A DNA stretch of 64,000 bases from HKCCE3408 sp038530555 (GTDB taxonomy: Bacteria; Pseudomonadota; Alphaproteobacteria; Rhodobacterales; Rhodobacteraceae), in NCBI GenBank assembly GCA_038530555.1, contig JBCBCN010000006.1, forward strand, positions 197,527-261,526, read 5' to 3'. Shown in pieces: positions 25,911 to 34,118 of this stretch. Position 1 is the stretch's first letter. The number at the start of each line of letters is the position of its first letter. The notes below the pieces were generated by a model. The model had not been told where the DNA came from. It saw only the letters and a list, made by a program, of their open reading frames with translations, and made no database searches. Made by a program: the position numbers and the translations under genes.

Positions 25911-26798
25911 TCACCCCTTTACAGCCCCTGCTGTTAGGCCGCTGACGATCTGGCGTTGGAAGAAGATGATCAGCATGATCAGCGGCACCGTTGCCGACAC
26001 CACAGCCGCCACGGCGAACATCACATTGCCCTGAACCTGGGTCGAGCCCATGAAGCTTGCGATGCGCGGGATGATTGTCTCGTTCTCCTGGCTCAGCAGC
26101 ATCCGCGTCACCGTGAAATCGTTATAGGCGAGCAGGAACGAGAACAGCCCCGTGGTGATCACACCGGGCCACATCACCGGCATGATGACGCGCCGGAATG
26201 CCTGAAACCGAGTGCAGCCATCGACCATCGCGCTCTCGTCAAGCTCTTTGGGGATGTTGAGAAAAAACGAATGCAGCATCCACAGCGTGAACGGCTGATT
26301 GATCGCCACGAGCACGATGATGGTCGTCGGCAGGATGCCCCAAACATTCCACTCGAAAAACGGCAGTAGGTAGCCCGAGACCAGAGTGATATGCGGCATC
26401 GCCCGAAAGACCAGGGCGGCCATCAGGATCCAGAACGCGTATCGGAAGCCCGACCGCGCCAGCGCATAACCACCAAGCGTACCAAAGGTCAGCGAGATGA
26501 TGACCGTGAACAACACAACCACCGAGGTGTTGATGACCGAGCGCCAGAACTCCTCCTGAACCCAGGCGCCCTCATAGCCGTTGGCCGTGAAGGCACTGCC
26601 GGTCTCGATGGTCGTCTGCACACCGAAGAGCGCGTTCGTCCAGTCGGCCTTGGAGAAGAAATCCCCCTCGACCTTGAAGGAGCCCCAGGCTGTCCAGAGG
26701 AAGGGGAAGGCCGCGATCACCAGCCAGAGGATCACCAGGCCAAGGGCCACCACCTTGCCGATTGTCACGCGGGATTGTGCTTTTGTCTTGGTGCTCAT
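25911..26798 (-). CDS. Carbohydrate-type ABC transporter permease (MalG-like)
   Basis: A 295-residue permease with six membrane segments. The EAA-type loop reads IPKELDESAMVDGCTRFQAF followed by RRVIMPVMWPG, placing it in the MalG/CUT1 group. The start chosen is ATG 26798, preceded by GAGGGGG; the opening at 26843 would overlap the upstream gene by 26 bases. It is 20 bases downstream of its partner permease. The substrate is unknown. Confidence 0.88.
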   Translation of the reverse strand: MSTKTKAQSRVTIGKVVALGLVILWLVIAAFPFLWTAWGSFKVEGDFFSKADWTNALFGVQTTIETGSAFTANGYEGAWVQEEFWRSVINTSVVVLFTVIISLTFGTLGGYALARSGFRYAFWILMAALVFRAMPHITLVSGYLLPFFEWNVWGILPTTIIVLVAINQPFTLWMLHSFFLNIPKELDESAMVDGCTRFQAFRRVIMPVMWPGVITTGLFSFLLAYNDFTVTRMLLSQENETIIPRIASFMGSTQVQGNVMFAVAAVVSATVPLIMLIIFFQRQIVSGLTAGAVKG

Positions 26799-26817
26799 GT
26801 CTCGTGCCCCCTCGCGC

Positions 26818-27849
26818 TCAATGGCCCTTGGCGTTGAAATCACGCCAGGTACGGATCAGGACCGGCGTCAGCAGGATCGCGACGCCCAGGATCGTCAGAA
26901 CTGAGGTCGCCCCGGCCGAGCCATAAAGCGGGTTCCCGGCGGCGATCAGGTCGGAATAGATGATCCAACTGAGCGAGGTTGCATGCGCCTCCGCCTGAAA
27001 GCTGACGATGGGCTCAAAGACGCGGAAATTGTCCATCAGCTGGATGAGCGTGATGAACACGGCGAGCGGCATCAGATGCGGCACCGTCACGTAGAGCGTG
27101 CGTTGCCAGGTATTGGCCCCGTCTATCATCGCGGCTTCAAGCTGTTCTTCAGGTACTGTCTGCAGCCCGGCATAGAAAACGATGAAGCTGAAGGGGATCG
27201 ACGACCACACCCCATAAACGATCAGCATCACCCAATTGAGCGATGTCGTGGCCTTCAGGCTGAGCGAGGGATCGTTGAAGATGCGTTGCAGCGTCGCCCC
27301 GATGATCCCATCTCCATCGACCATCCAAAACAGGATCAGCGCGCCCACCAGGGGCGTTACGATCATCGGCAGAAGCGAGATGAAGATCGTGGGCCCCTTG
27401 AAGATCTTTGGCAGCGTGTTGACCCCCAAGGCCACGGCGAGACCCAGAAGGATCACAAGCGGCGTGACCACAGCGGTGTATGTCAGAGTAAAGGCCAGCG
27501 CCTTATAAAAAGGCAGGTCGAGGAGCGCGTCGGCAAATTCGCCCCAGCCCTCTGAGGTCTGCCAGGCGACAGCGATTTCGGCAAAGGCCAGGTGGCCGCG
27601 ATTGGTATAGGTGCTGAGCCCGACATATTGGCCCAAGGGTTCGGCCTCACGCAGAGCCGCCGTGGCCTGGGTATCGACGGATGTGACCTCATTACAGCCG
27701 AACGGGCCGCAGCTTTCGCCGACAACCAGGACTTGTTCATGCTCCACATGGAAGGACTGGATCGCCACCGAGATGATCGGCAAGGCGATAAAAAGGATCA
27801 TCGCCGACAGGGTCGGAAGGATAAACCAGAAAAACGGTCGGTGTTTCAT
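26818..27849 (-). CDS. Carbohydrate-type ABC transporter permease (MalF-like)
   Basis: A 343-residue permease. After the first helix comes a periplasmic stretch of about 85 residues containing two cysteines (ESCGPFGCNE). The remaining helices and the EAA loop QLEAAMIDGANTWQRTLYVT are of the MalF/CUT1 type. It is co-transcribed with the binding protein and the MalG-like subunit. No ATPase gene accompanies them in the window. Confidence 0.87.
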   Translation of the reverse strand: MKHRPFFWFILPTLSAMILFIALPIISVAIQSFHVEHEQVLVVGESCGPFGCNEVTSVDTQATAALREAEPLGQYVGLSTYTNRGHLAFAEIAVAWQTSEGWGEFADALLDLPFYKALAFTLTYTAVVTPLVILLGLAVALGVNTLPKIFKGPTIFISLLPMIVTPLVGALILFWMVDGDGIIGATLQRIFNDPSLSLKATTSLNWVMLIVYGVWSSIPFSFIVFYAGLQTVPEEQLEAAMIDGANTWQRTLYVTVPHLMPLAVFITLIQLMDNFRVFEPIVSFQAEAHATSLSWIIYSDLIAAGNPLYGSAGATSVLTILGVAILLTPVLIRTWRDFNAKGH

Positions 27850-27929
27850 CGTCTATCCCCCAAGTCAGACCATTTGGTGGCCCCGGCGCCACCGCAATGG
27901 GCGCCGGGGCTGTGGTGTATCGTGCTTTC

Positions 27930-29186
27930 TTATTCCTGCAGGAAGCCCGCTTCGATCGCGGCCGTCCGGTAGGCGGCTTCGATGTCGGCTAGGGTCTCCT
28001 CAGCGCTTTCCTCGCCCTGCAAGAAGTCCGCCACTTCCGCCCCCGCCGCGTTGTGCATCAGGTTGATGTAGGGGATCATCGGATAGGGCCGGGCGCCAAG
28101 CTGCACCGTTTCGGTCACGCCAGAGGCGGCCGGGCCGGGCATATAGCCGTCGATCAGCCAAATCGCATCGTCGTTGTTTTCCGCGACCATGTCGGCGTTG
28201 AGCGCACCCACCAGGGCTGCAAAGGCCGCTTCGGCCTCCTCGTCAGAGATGTTGGTGGCGATCGTCACACCGTCCCACCAGAGCGTGGCCACCGGCGTGC
28301 CGCCTTCGGTTACGGTCGGCGCGGCAGTCAGCACGGTGTTTTCCGTCACTTCTGGCGAGGAGCCTTCGTCGTCGAGCACGGCGCCCCCGCGAGAACCCCA
28401 CATAATGCCGAGCGCGGCCTGACCGGCCTCCCACAGCGCTTGGGTTTCATTGGACGCATGGCTGAGATAGTCGGGATGGGCATATTCCGCCAGCGCCGCC
28501 ATGGCCTCGAGTGCGGCCACGCCGGTCTCATTGTTGATTGCGGGCTCTGCCGAGCCGGCTTCGAACAGCTGACCGTCATGGCCGAAGTAGAACAGGTTGA
28601 ACAGCTCACCTAAATTCCAGCCCGTCGCGTTCATCACGATGGGATGCTCCATAATGCCCGCCGCGCGAATTGCCTCCGCCGCGGCGACGATCTCATCGAG
28701 TGTCGTCGGAATTTCTGCGACGCCCGCCTCTTCGAGAATGTCGGTGCGCGCATAAAGATGCTGGGAATTGGCCATGAAGGCCACGGCCATGATCTGCCCG
28801 TCCAGTGTGATGAATTGCGAGGGGTTCAGCTCTTGGCCGTACTGCGCCACAAGGTCATCGAGTGGGCGCACAAGGCCATCGTTCATCAGCTGTGTCAGCG
28901 TTGCATTGGCGACAATGACCGAGCTGAACTGCGCCGGATTGGGCGTCAGTGCCTGGTTCATCATGTCGCGCGTGTCATCGCGCAGATTGACCACGAATTC
29001 GCTGGCCGCCCCAGAGCAGGACGCCTCGGCCGCCGCGGTTACCGCTTGGATCGCGGGGAAGTCACTGCCCAGCACGCGGACTGATTGCCCCTCGGGCCCG
29101 CAGGATGCATGCCCGCCCGCGAGTGCCGCGCCGCTCATCATGAGCGTTGCAATCGTTCCCATTGCGACCGTGTGTTTTATCGCCAT
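27930..29186 (-). CDS. ABC transporter substrate-binding protein (CUT1 type)
   Basis: A 418-residue periplasmic protein with a signal peptide (residues 1-24). The mature region shows the extracellular solute-binding family 1 pattern: PLDDLVAQYGQELNPSQF, MAVAFMANSQHLYARTDILE, IPTTLDEIVAAAEAIRAAG, LWEAGQAALGIMWGSRGG. A sugar or similar polar compound is typical for the family. It heads the minus-strand operon and is divergent from a LysR gene. Confidence 0.87.
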   Translation of the reverse strand: MAIKHTVAMGTIATLMMSGAALAGGHASCGPEGQSVRVLGSDFPAIQAVTAAAEASCSGAASEFVVNLRDDTRDMMNQALTPNPAQFSSVIVANATLTQLMNDGLVRPLDDLVAQYGQELNPSQFITLDGQIMAVAFMANSQHLYARTDILEEAGVAEIPTTLDEIVAAAEAIRAAGIMEHPIVMNATGWNLGELFNLFYFGHDGQLFEAGSAEPAINNETGVAALEAMAALAEYAHPDYLSHASNETQALWEAGQAALGIMWGSRGGAVLDDEGSSPEVTENTVLTAAPTVTEGGTPVATLWWDGVTIATNISDEEAEAAFAALVGALNADMVAENNDDAIWLIDGYMPGPAASGVTETVQLGARPYPMIPYINLMHNAAGAEVADFLQGEESAEETLADIEAAYRTAAIEAGFLQE

Positions 29187-29231
29187 TTCCGTCTCCCTGG
29201 ATAGATGTCCGCCATGCGGATCACTTTACGG

Positions 29232-29249
29232 CTTGGACCGTGATCCAAG
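29232..29249. promoter_or_regulatory. Candidate operator upstream of the ABC importer
   Basis: Inverted repeat CTTGGA-CCGTGA-TCCAAG in the 115-base divergent gap between the binding-protein gene and the LysR gene. Its spacing suits a LysR dimer site. Confidence 0.4.
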
Positions 29250-29288
29250 TCTTTCGTTAACGCTAGGCAAGGAAAACGGATTCAGCTA

Positions 29289-29316
29289 ATGAATACAAAT
29301 AATGGCAGATATTCAT
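29289..29316. promoter_or_regulatory. Inverted repeat across the LysR start codon
   Basis: ATGAATA pairs with TATTCAT across 14 bases that include the ATG of the LysR gene at 29302. If bound by the regulator this would repress its own transcription or translation. Confidence 0.3.
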
Positions 29317-30297
29317 CACAGTAATATCAGGCGGATCGATCCGACGATACTGATGGTCTTTCTGGCCCTCATGCGCCGCCGCAAGGGAACGCTGGCCGCG
29401 CGCGATCTGGGCTTGACGCAGCCTGCGATCAGCCACGCCCTCAAGCGCCTGCGCGAGGTCTATGGCGACCCGCTCTTTCTGCGCCAATCCCATGGTTTGG
29501 AGCCGACCCATATGGCGCGGGAGCTTGAGCCAAAGATCCGCGATGTGGTCGATCGGCTGGCGCAAACGCTCTCGCCGCCTGCCCAGCCCGATCTAAGCGA
29601 AGCGACCTGGGAGCTGCGCCTGGGCGCCTTCGATTTTGAGCTTGCCACCATTCTGCCCGAGCTGATCTCACGGCTGAGGCGCCGGGCACCGAATGTGGCC
29701 ATCGAAAGCTTTCAGATCGCCCATGAACCCGCTCTCGAAGCCCTGCTGGATGGGCGCATCGACATTCTCGTGGGCTACTTCGAAGGCACAAAGATTGAGC
29801 GCGCAAGCCTAATCCGTACGCCACTTTATTCCGAGCGCTACGTTGCAATTGCGCGTAAGGACCATGCGCTTCTTTCCGAACCGTTTGATCTTGAGACTTT
29901 TGCCGAGGCCGAGCATCTTTTGGTATCTGCCACGGGTTTTCGCAAAAACCTGGTGGATCATGCCCTGCAATTGGCGGGCCTCAGTCGGTCAGTGAAAACA
30001 GTGGTCCCGTCACTTTTTTCAGCACTGTCAGTTCTCAGCCAGACCGACCTGATCGCGTCGGTCCCTGAACGTGTCGCGGTGCAGCACGGAGCGCGCTTTG
30101 GGCTGAGCTACCGCGAGCTTCCGATCGAGGGCGGCCGCTTTGATCTGCACGCCGTCACCAGGGCCCGCGATGCCAACAGCGCGATGCATCAATTGACTTT
30201 GCATGAGCTGAAGGAGGCCGGTCGCGCCTTGATGGCGAGCGGACCGGCGTCCGGCGCCGTCACTGATAGGCAAGACCGCGAGCGCATACCGGGCTAG
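29302..30297 (+). CDS. LysR family transcriptional regulator
   Basis: A 331-residue regulator. The HTH is at about residues 10-67: ILMVFLALMRRRKGTLAARDLGLTQPAISHALKRLRE, then YGDPLFLRQSHGLEPTHMA. The effector-binding domain begins near residue 98 (WELRLGAFDFELATILPELI). It resembles the NodD/PcpR-like branch with long C-terminal domains. It is divergent from the ABC importer and probably controls it and the SnoaL-like gene. Confidence 0.88.
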   Translation: MADIHHSNIRRIDPTILMVFLALMRRRKGTLAARDLGLTQPAISHALKRLREVYGDPLFLRQSHGLEPTHMARELEPKIRDVVDRLAQTLSPPAQPDLSEATWELRLGAFDFELATILPELISRLRRRAPNVAIESFQIAHEPALEALLDGRIDILVGYFEGTKIERASLIRTPLYSERYVAIARKDHALLSEPFDLETFAEAEHLLVSATGFRKNLVDHALQLAGLSRSVKTVVPSLFSALSVLSQTDLIASVPERVAVQHGARFGLSYRELPIEGGRFDLHAVTRARDANSAMHQLTLHELKEAGRALMASGPASGAVTDRQDRERIPG

Positions 30298-30324
30298 CAG
30301 ACGCACAACACACACGGCGGGCGC

Positions 30325-30732
30325 TTACGGCGCAGCGCCGGAGTGTTTTGGCAAATCGTCTTCGATACGCAGCCACGTCACCCGCTCGGCCCAATGGACA
30401 TGCGCAGTGGGGCGAAACTCAGACAGGTCGTCCAGCGTTGCGGCGTGCAGGTGGATTTCGCCCGGCCAACGGGTGCTCATGTAGTGCAGGGGGGTGCCGC
30501 AAGCTGGACAAAATCCACGCGTCACTCCGGCGGAGGAGTTGAAGAACCGCCGCTCACCTGTCCAGGCGACATGGGCGCGGGCGAGACCGACAAAGCTGCT
30601 GACGGGTGCGCCGGTTGCGCGGCGGCAACTGTTGCAGTGGCAATGCATAGCCCAAAATGGCGAGGCACTGCATTGGTAGCGGACCGCACCGCAGGCGCAG
30701 CCGCCGTCAAACCGTGGCATGTGCCGTCTCAT
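30325..30732 (-). CDS. GFA family (CENP-V/Gfa-like) zinc protein
   Basis: A 135-residue protein with the GFA zinc ligands in order: GGCACGAVRYQC near residue 11, CHCNSCRRATGAP near residue 31, and FCPACGTPLHYMS near residue 74. Members bind two zinc ions; the name comes from glutathione-dependent formaldehyde activation, but most have no proven reaction. It is monocistronic and divergent from the riboswitch region. Confidence 0.87.
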   Translation of the reverse strand: MRRHMPRFDGGCACGAVRYQCSASPFWAMHCHCNSCRRATGAPVSSFVGLARAHVAWTGERRFFNSSAGVTRGFCPACGTPLHYMSTRWPGEIHLHAATLDDLSEFRPTAHVHWAERVTWLRIEDDLPKHSGAAP

Positions 30733-30950
30733 GTATCATCGCCTTCATGAGGGCGCGGTTTAAGGTCCCGCAACCGGGCCTGTCGAGGGTGTTTGCGCTC
30801 CCGCTGCCAGCCGGCCCAAGCGCTCGTGGTCGTTGCTAGGGCGGGATCGGTCGCCTTTGTCGGGTGGCGAAGATGTCGCAGCGAATGGGCGCGGGTTACC
30901 TATTTTTTGACCGTTGACAAGGCCGCGCAATCGGCAGAACGCTAATGCCG
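30733..30950. other. Promoter region upstream of the cobalamin riboswitch
   Basis: About 220 bases without a supported gene. A consensus-like TTGACA lies at 30914-30919 with the AT-containing GCTAAT at 30941-30946, 21 bases away; this spacing is poor, so the -10 element is uncertain. The region presumably starts the riboswitch transcript. Confidence 0.35.
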
Positions 30951-31160
30951 ATGGTTCTCAAAGGCGCGCCTGAGAAGGCAATGGGCCCTAGAGATGAAAA
31001 GGGAACGTGGTGCGGCCCGCAAGCGGCGCCAAAGCCACGACTGCCCCCGCAACTGTAAGCGGAGAGCGACGCCCATCAACGCCACTGGCCCGGGGTCTGT
31101 GACCCAAAAGGCTGGGAAGGCGGGCGAAGCGCGGACCCGCAAGTCAGGAGACCTGCCATC
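30951..31160 (+). promoter_or_regulatory. Cobalamin riboswitch
   Basis: The class-I cobalamin aptamer elements appear in order: AGATGAAAAGGGAACGTGGT at about 30992, CTGCCCCCGCAACTGTAAGC at about 31040, GCCACTGG, GCTGGGAAGGCGGG, and the B12 box GACCCGCAAGTCAGGAGACC ending near 31153. The binding of adenosylcobalamin should shut down the following genes. Downstream, ACACC and GGTGT can pair (31171-31189) just before the AGGAGG at 31195-31200, suggesting control of translation initiation. Limits are approximate. Confidence 0.93.
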
Positions 31161-31204
31161 AAGGTTTTGTCACACCGGGGCGGGGTGTCTCGGGAGGAGG
31201 CTTT

Positions 31205-31276
31205 ATGCGTGTTCCCCCGACGCCGTGTGCGTTGATGTCCGTCCATAACGTCGATCCGGCGCGAGACGCGTTGTGA
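31205..31276 (+). CDS. Short leader ORF coupled to the corrinoid importer
   Basis: A 23-codon reading frame (MRVPPTPCALMSVHNVDPAR then DAL) starting four bases after the perfect AGGAGG that ends the riboswitch leader. Its TGA overlaps the GTG of the ATPase gene in GTGA. The ATPase GTG has no Shine-Dalgarno of its own at good spacing. I infer that ribosomes load on this ORF under riboswitch control and re-initiate on the ATPase. The peptide has no recognisable domain; it may be purely regulatory. Confidence 0.55.
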   Translation: MRVPPTPCALMSVHNVDPARDAL

Positions 31277-32076
31277 CTGCGGCACCGGCACTTTCGGCCC
31301 AAGGGCTCGCTTACATCGCGGCGGGCGGTGCGCAACTGCTCCATCCCCTTAATTTCGATCTGGCACCGGGCTCGGTTCTGTCCATTGCCGGGCCGAACGG
31401 TGCGGGGAAATCCACGCTTCTCGCGCTGCTCGCGGGTCTCGAGCCTGCAACATCAGGCGAGGTGTTGATCGACGGCGCGCCGCTCCACGCCATGTCGCCC
31501 GCAGAGCGCGCGCGCCAGATCGCTGTGGTCAGCCAAAGCGGCGATCCGGACGGGCGGCTGACGCTGCGCGATTACGTGGCCTTGGGACAGATGCCGATTT
31601 GGGCCGATCATGCCCGTGAGGCTCACTACGCCGCTCTTGCCCATATTCTAGAGATCACCGGCCTGAGCGCCCTGGCCGAGCGTCCCACGGCGCGGCTTTC
31701 GGGCGGGGAGCTTCAGCGCGCCCATATCGCCCGCGCGCTGGCGCAGAGGCCGCGGCTGCTCTTTCTCGATGAGCCAACGAACCATCTGGACCCCGATGCC
31801 AAGGGCCGGATGCTGTCGCTGGTCACGTCACTGGGCGTGACGGTGGTGATGGTCGTCCATGATCTGGTGATGATCCCGGAATTCGCGAGCCATGTGGCCC
31901 TTGTCAAAGACGCCACTCTGACCGCCTTTGGCCCGGTCGCGGACGTGCTGACGCCCGCCAATGTCCACGCGACCTTCGGCGTCGACTACCTCGAATTTCC
32001 CCATGAGGGCCGCACAATCGCGGCCCTCGATATCCGCAAAACCCACCCCGAAACTGCCAATCCAGGAGGACTTTGA
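31273..32076 (+). CDS. Corrinoid/iron-type ABC transporter ATP-binding protein (BtuD-like)
   Basis: A 267-residue ATPase of the FecE/BtuD group: Walker A GPNGAGKST, signature RLSGGELQRAHIARAL, Walker B RLLFLDEPTNHLDPDAK, and switch VVMVVHDLVM. It starts at a GTG overlapping the leader ORF. Position behind a cobalamin riboswitch makes cobalamin or cobinamide the likely cargo; a siderophore is less likely. Gene order is ATPase, binding protein, permease. Confidence 0.85.
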   Translation: MTAAPALSAQGLAYIAAGGAQLLHPLNFDLAPGSVLSIAGPNGAGKSTLLALLAGLEPATSGEVLIDGAPLHAMSPAERARQIAVVSQSGDPDGRLTLRDYVALGQMPIWADHAREAHYAALAHILEITGLSALAERPTARLSGGELQRAHIARALAQRPRLLFLDEPTNHLDPDAKGRMLSLVTSLGVTVVMVVHDLVMIPEFASHVALVKDATLTAFGPVADVLTPANVHATFGVDYLEFPHEGRTIAALDIRKTHPETANPGGL

Positions 32077-32077
32077 G

Positions 32078-33028
32078 ATGAAAACACCCGTAACGACCGC
32101 GACGGCTTTGGCCCTGATGAGCACGGGCGCCCTAGCCCAAGGCGTCACCGTCGACAATTGCGGCGAGACTTTGAGCTTTGATGAGACGCCGGAACGGATC
32201 GTCATCCACGACATCAACATGACCGAGATGGCCTTCGCCCTTGGCTTGCAGGACCGGATGGTCGGCGTGACCGGCATCACTGGTTGGTACAAGACCAACG
32301 AGACCTTCGACGCCATGCGCGGCGATATCCCCGAATTGGCCGAGCGCTATCCCACGGTTGAAAACCTCGTGGCCGTCGATCCCGACATGTTCTTTGCCGG
32401 TTGGTATTACGGCATGCAGCCCGGCGGTGAAGTGACGCCGGATACGCTCGAGCCCTTCGGCATCCAAACACTGGTTCTGTCGGAAAGCTGCGTGCATCTA
32501 CATGATGACCGGCCCGAGGCGAGCATGGACCTGCTGTTCGGGGATATCTTGCGCCTGGGTCAGATCATGGATGTCGAAGACCGCGCGACCGAGCTTGTCA
32601 GCGGCTGGGAGACGCAGTTGGCCGAGCTTGAAGCCCTGACGGCCGAGGTCGAGCCTCCGCGTGTCTTCCTGCTCGACGGGCCGGCCGATGCGCCGTTCAC
32701 CGCGGGCCGCTACGCGATTGTCGACGCGATGATCGAAGCAGCGGGCGGCGCCAGCGTGACCTCGGATATGGAGACCAGCTGGGGCCGGTCGTCCTGGGAA
32801 GCGGTGGCGGCGTCAAACCCGGAATTCCTTGTCCTGCTCGACTATGCAGAAGGCCAAAGCGCCGAGGACACCTTCGCCTATCTGCAAGAGCATCTGGTCA
32901 TGCAGTTCATTGATGCCGTGGTCAATGAGCGGTGGGTTGGGCTGGCATATGAGGAGTTGACGCCGGGGCCTGCGAATATCGACGCGATCGAGACCATGGC
33001 CCGCGCGATGCATCCGGATTTGTTCTGA
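32078..33028 (+). CDS. Corrinoid/iron-type ABC transporter substrate-binding protein (BtuF-like)
   Basis: A 316-residue periplasmic protein with a 20-residue signal peptide. It shows the class III binding-protein pattern: RIVIHDINMTEMAFALGLQD, YPTVENLVAVDPDMFFAGWY and GRSSWEAVAASNPEFLVLLD. Translation is coupled: one base separates its ATG from the ATPase stop. An in-frame start at 31961 lies inside the ATPase gene and is unlikely. It delivers the ligand to the FecCD-type permease that follows. Confidence 0.84.
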   Translation: MKTPVTTATALALMSTGALAQGVTVDNCGETLSFDETPERIVIHDINMTEMAFALGLQDRMVGVTGITGWYKTNETFDAMRGDIPELAERYPTVENLVAVDPDMFFAGWYYGMQPGGEVTPDTLEPFGIQTLVLSESCVHLHDDRPEASMDLLFGDILRLGQIMDVEDRATELVSGWETQLAELEALTAEVEPPRVFLLDGPADAPFTAGRYAIVDAMIEAAGGASVTSDMETSWGRSSWEAVAASNPEFLVLLDYAEGQSAEDTFAYLQEHLVMQFIDAVVNERWVGLAYEELTPGPANIDAIETMARAMHPDLF

Positions 33029-33029
33029 T

Positions 33030-34043
33030 TTGCCAAGGCTCAGCCTGATCATGATCCTGGGGGTGGCCGTTCTGGCCATCCTCATCCTGATGTCGATTGT
33101 CAGCGGCAGCACCACGATCCCCCTTGCCGAGGTCCAGGGCGCCTTTGCGATTGCCCTGGGTTTCACCGAAGGCGAGCCGACGCCGACGAGCCGGATCATC
33201 ACCGATTTGCGCCTGCCGCGGGCGCTTTTCTCGGCCATTATCGGCGCGGGTCTGGGCATTGTCGGCGTGCTGTTGCAGACGACGACGCGCAACGATCTTG
33301 CCGATCCATTCCTGTTCGGTCTGTCCTCGGGCGCGGCGGCCGGTGCGGTTTTCGTGATCACGGTGACGGGCGATGTGCTGGGCATCTGGACGCTGCCTCT
33401 GGCCGCGTTCTCTGGCGGCATGATCGCCTCGGGGATCGTGCTGACGCTTGTCCGGGCTTTGCGCAACAGTGCGCCGGAAAAGCTGATCCTTGCGGGTCTT
33501 GCCGTGTCGTTCCTGTTTGCCGCGCTTACCAACTTTTTGATCTTTTCGGGCGACAGCCGAGCCGCCCATTCGGTCGTCTTTTGGATGCTCGGTGGGCTCG
33601 GCTTGGCGCGGTGGAACAACATCTGGCTGGTGCTTTTGGGCCTCGGACTGGTGCTCCTTTTCGCGCTGCGCGGTCACCGCAAGCTCGATGCGCTTCTGAC
33701 CGGGGACGTGACGGCCAGCAGCCTGGGCGTGCCCGTGGGACAATTGCGCGCGCGGATGTTCTTTATCTCGGCCCTTACCACGGCGGCATTCGTCTCAGTG
33801 GCCGGTGTCATCGGCTTTATCGGCCTCATGGTGCCGCATCTGGCACGCGGCATCGCGGGGCCGCTCCATATCCGCCTGGTGCCCGCGGCGGCGCTTTGCG
33901 GCGCGATGCTGCTGACGGCGTCTGACATCCTGGCCCGTGTTCTGCTGGCGCCGCAGGAATTGCCGGTGGGGATCGTGACGACGTCGCTTGGCGCGGTTTT
34001 CGTCTTCGCGCTTTTGATTGGCGGCAATCGGATGCGGCGGTGA
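33030..34043 (+). CDS. Corrinoid/iron-type ABC transporter permease (BtuC/FecCD-like)
   Basis: A 337-residue permease with about ten helices and the family motifs LRLPRALFSAIIGAGLGIVG, DPFLFGLSSGAAAGA, and IGFIGLMVPHLARGIAGP near the coupling helix. The length fits a TTG start at 33030 one base after the previous stop; ATG 33051 is the alternative. With the two preceding genes it forms a complete importer. Confidence 0.86.
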   Translation: MPRLSLIMILGVAVLAILILMSIVSGSTTIPLAEVQGAFAIALGFTEGEPTPTSRIITDLRLPRALFSAIIGAGLGIVGVLLQTTTRNDLADPFLFGLSSGAAAGAVFVITVTGDVLGIWTLPLAAFSGGMIASGIVLTLVRALRNSAPEKLILAGLAVSFLFAALTNFLIFSGDSRAAHSVVFWMLGGLGLARWNNIWLVLLGLGLVLLFALRGHRKLDALLTGDVTASSLGVPVGQLRARMFFISALTTAAFVSVAGVIGFIGLMVPHLARGIAGPLHIRLVPAAALCGAMLLTASDILARVLLAPQELPVGIVTTSLGAVFVFALLIGGNRMRR

Positions 34044-34074
34044 GGGCCTCGCACCCTTTCCAATCCCACCTTAA

Positions 34075-34089
34075 CGTTACAAAGTAACG
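34075..34089. promoter_or_regulatory. Zur/Fur-like palindrome before the COG0523 gene
   Basis: Perfect inverted repeat CGTTAC-AAA-GTAACG, 29 bases before the start of the COG0523 GTPase. GTTAC-type half-sites are compatible with zinc-uptake regulator boxes of alphaproteobacteria, but this is inference from resemblance only. Confidence 0.45.
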
Positions 34090-34118
34090 CCCGGCTCATT
34101 TAGATCGAAAGGCGCGGG

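Noticed and set aside
31273..34043. Siderophore/haem importer
   Set aside because: The ABC family alone allows it, but a complete cobalamin riboswitch directly upstream makes a corrinoid the better assignment.
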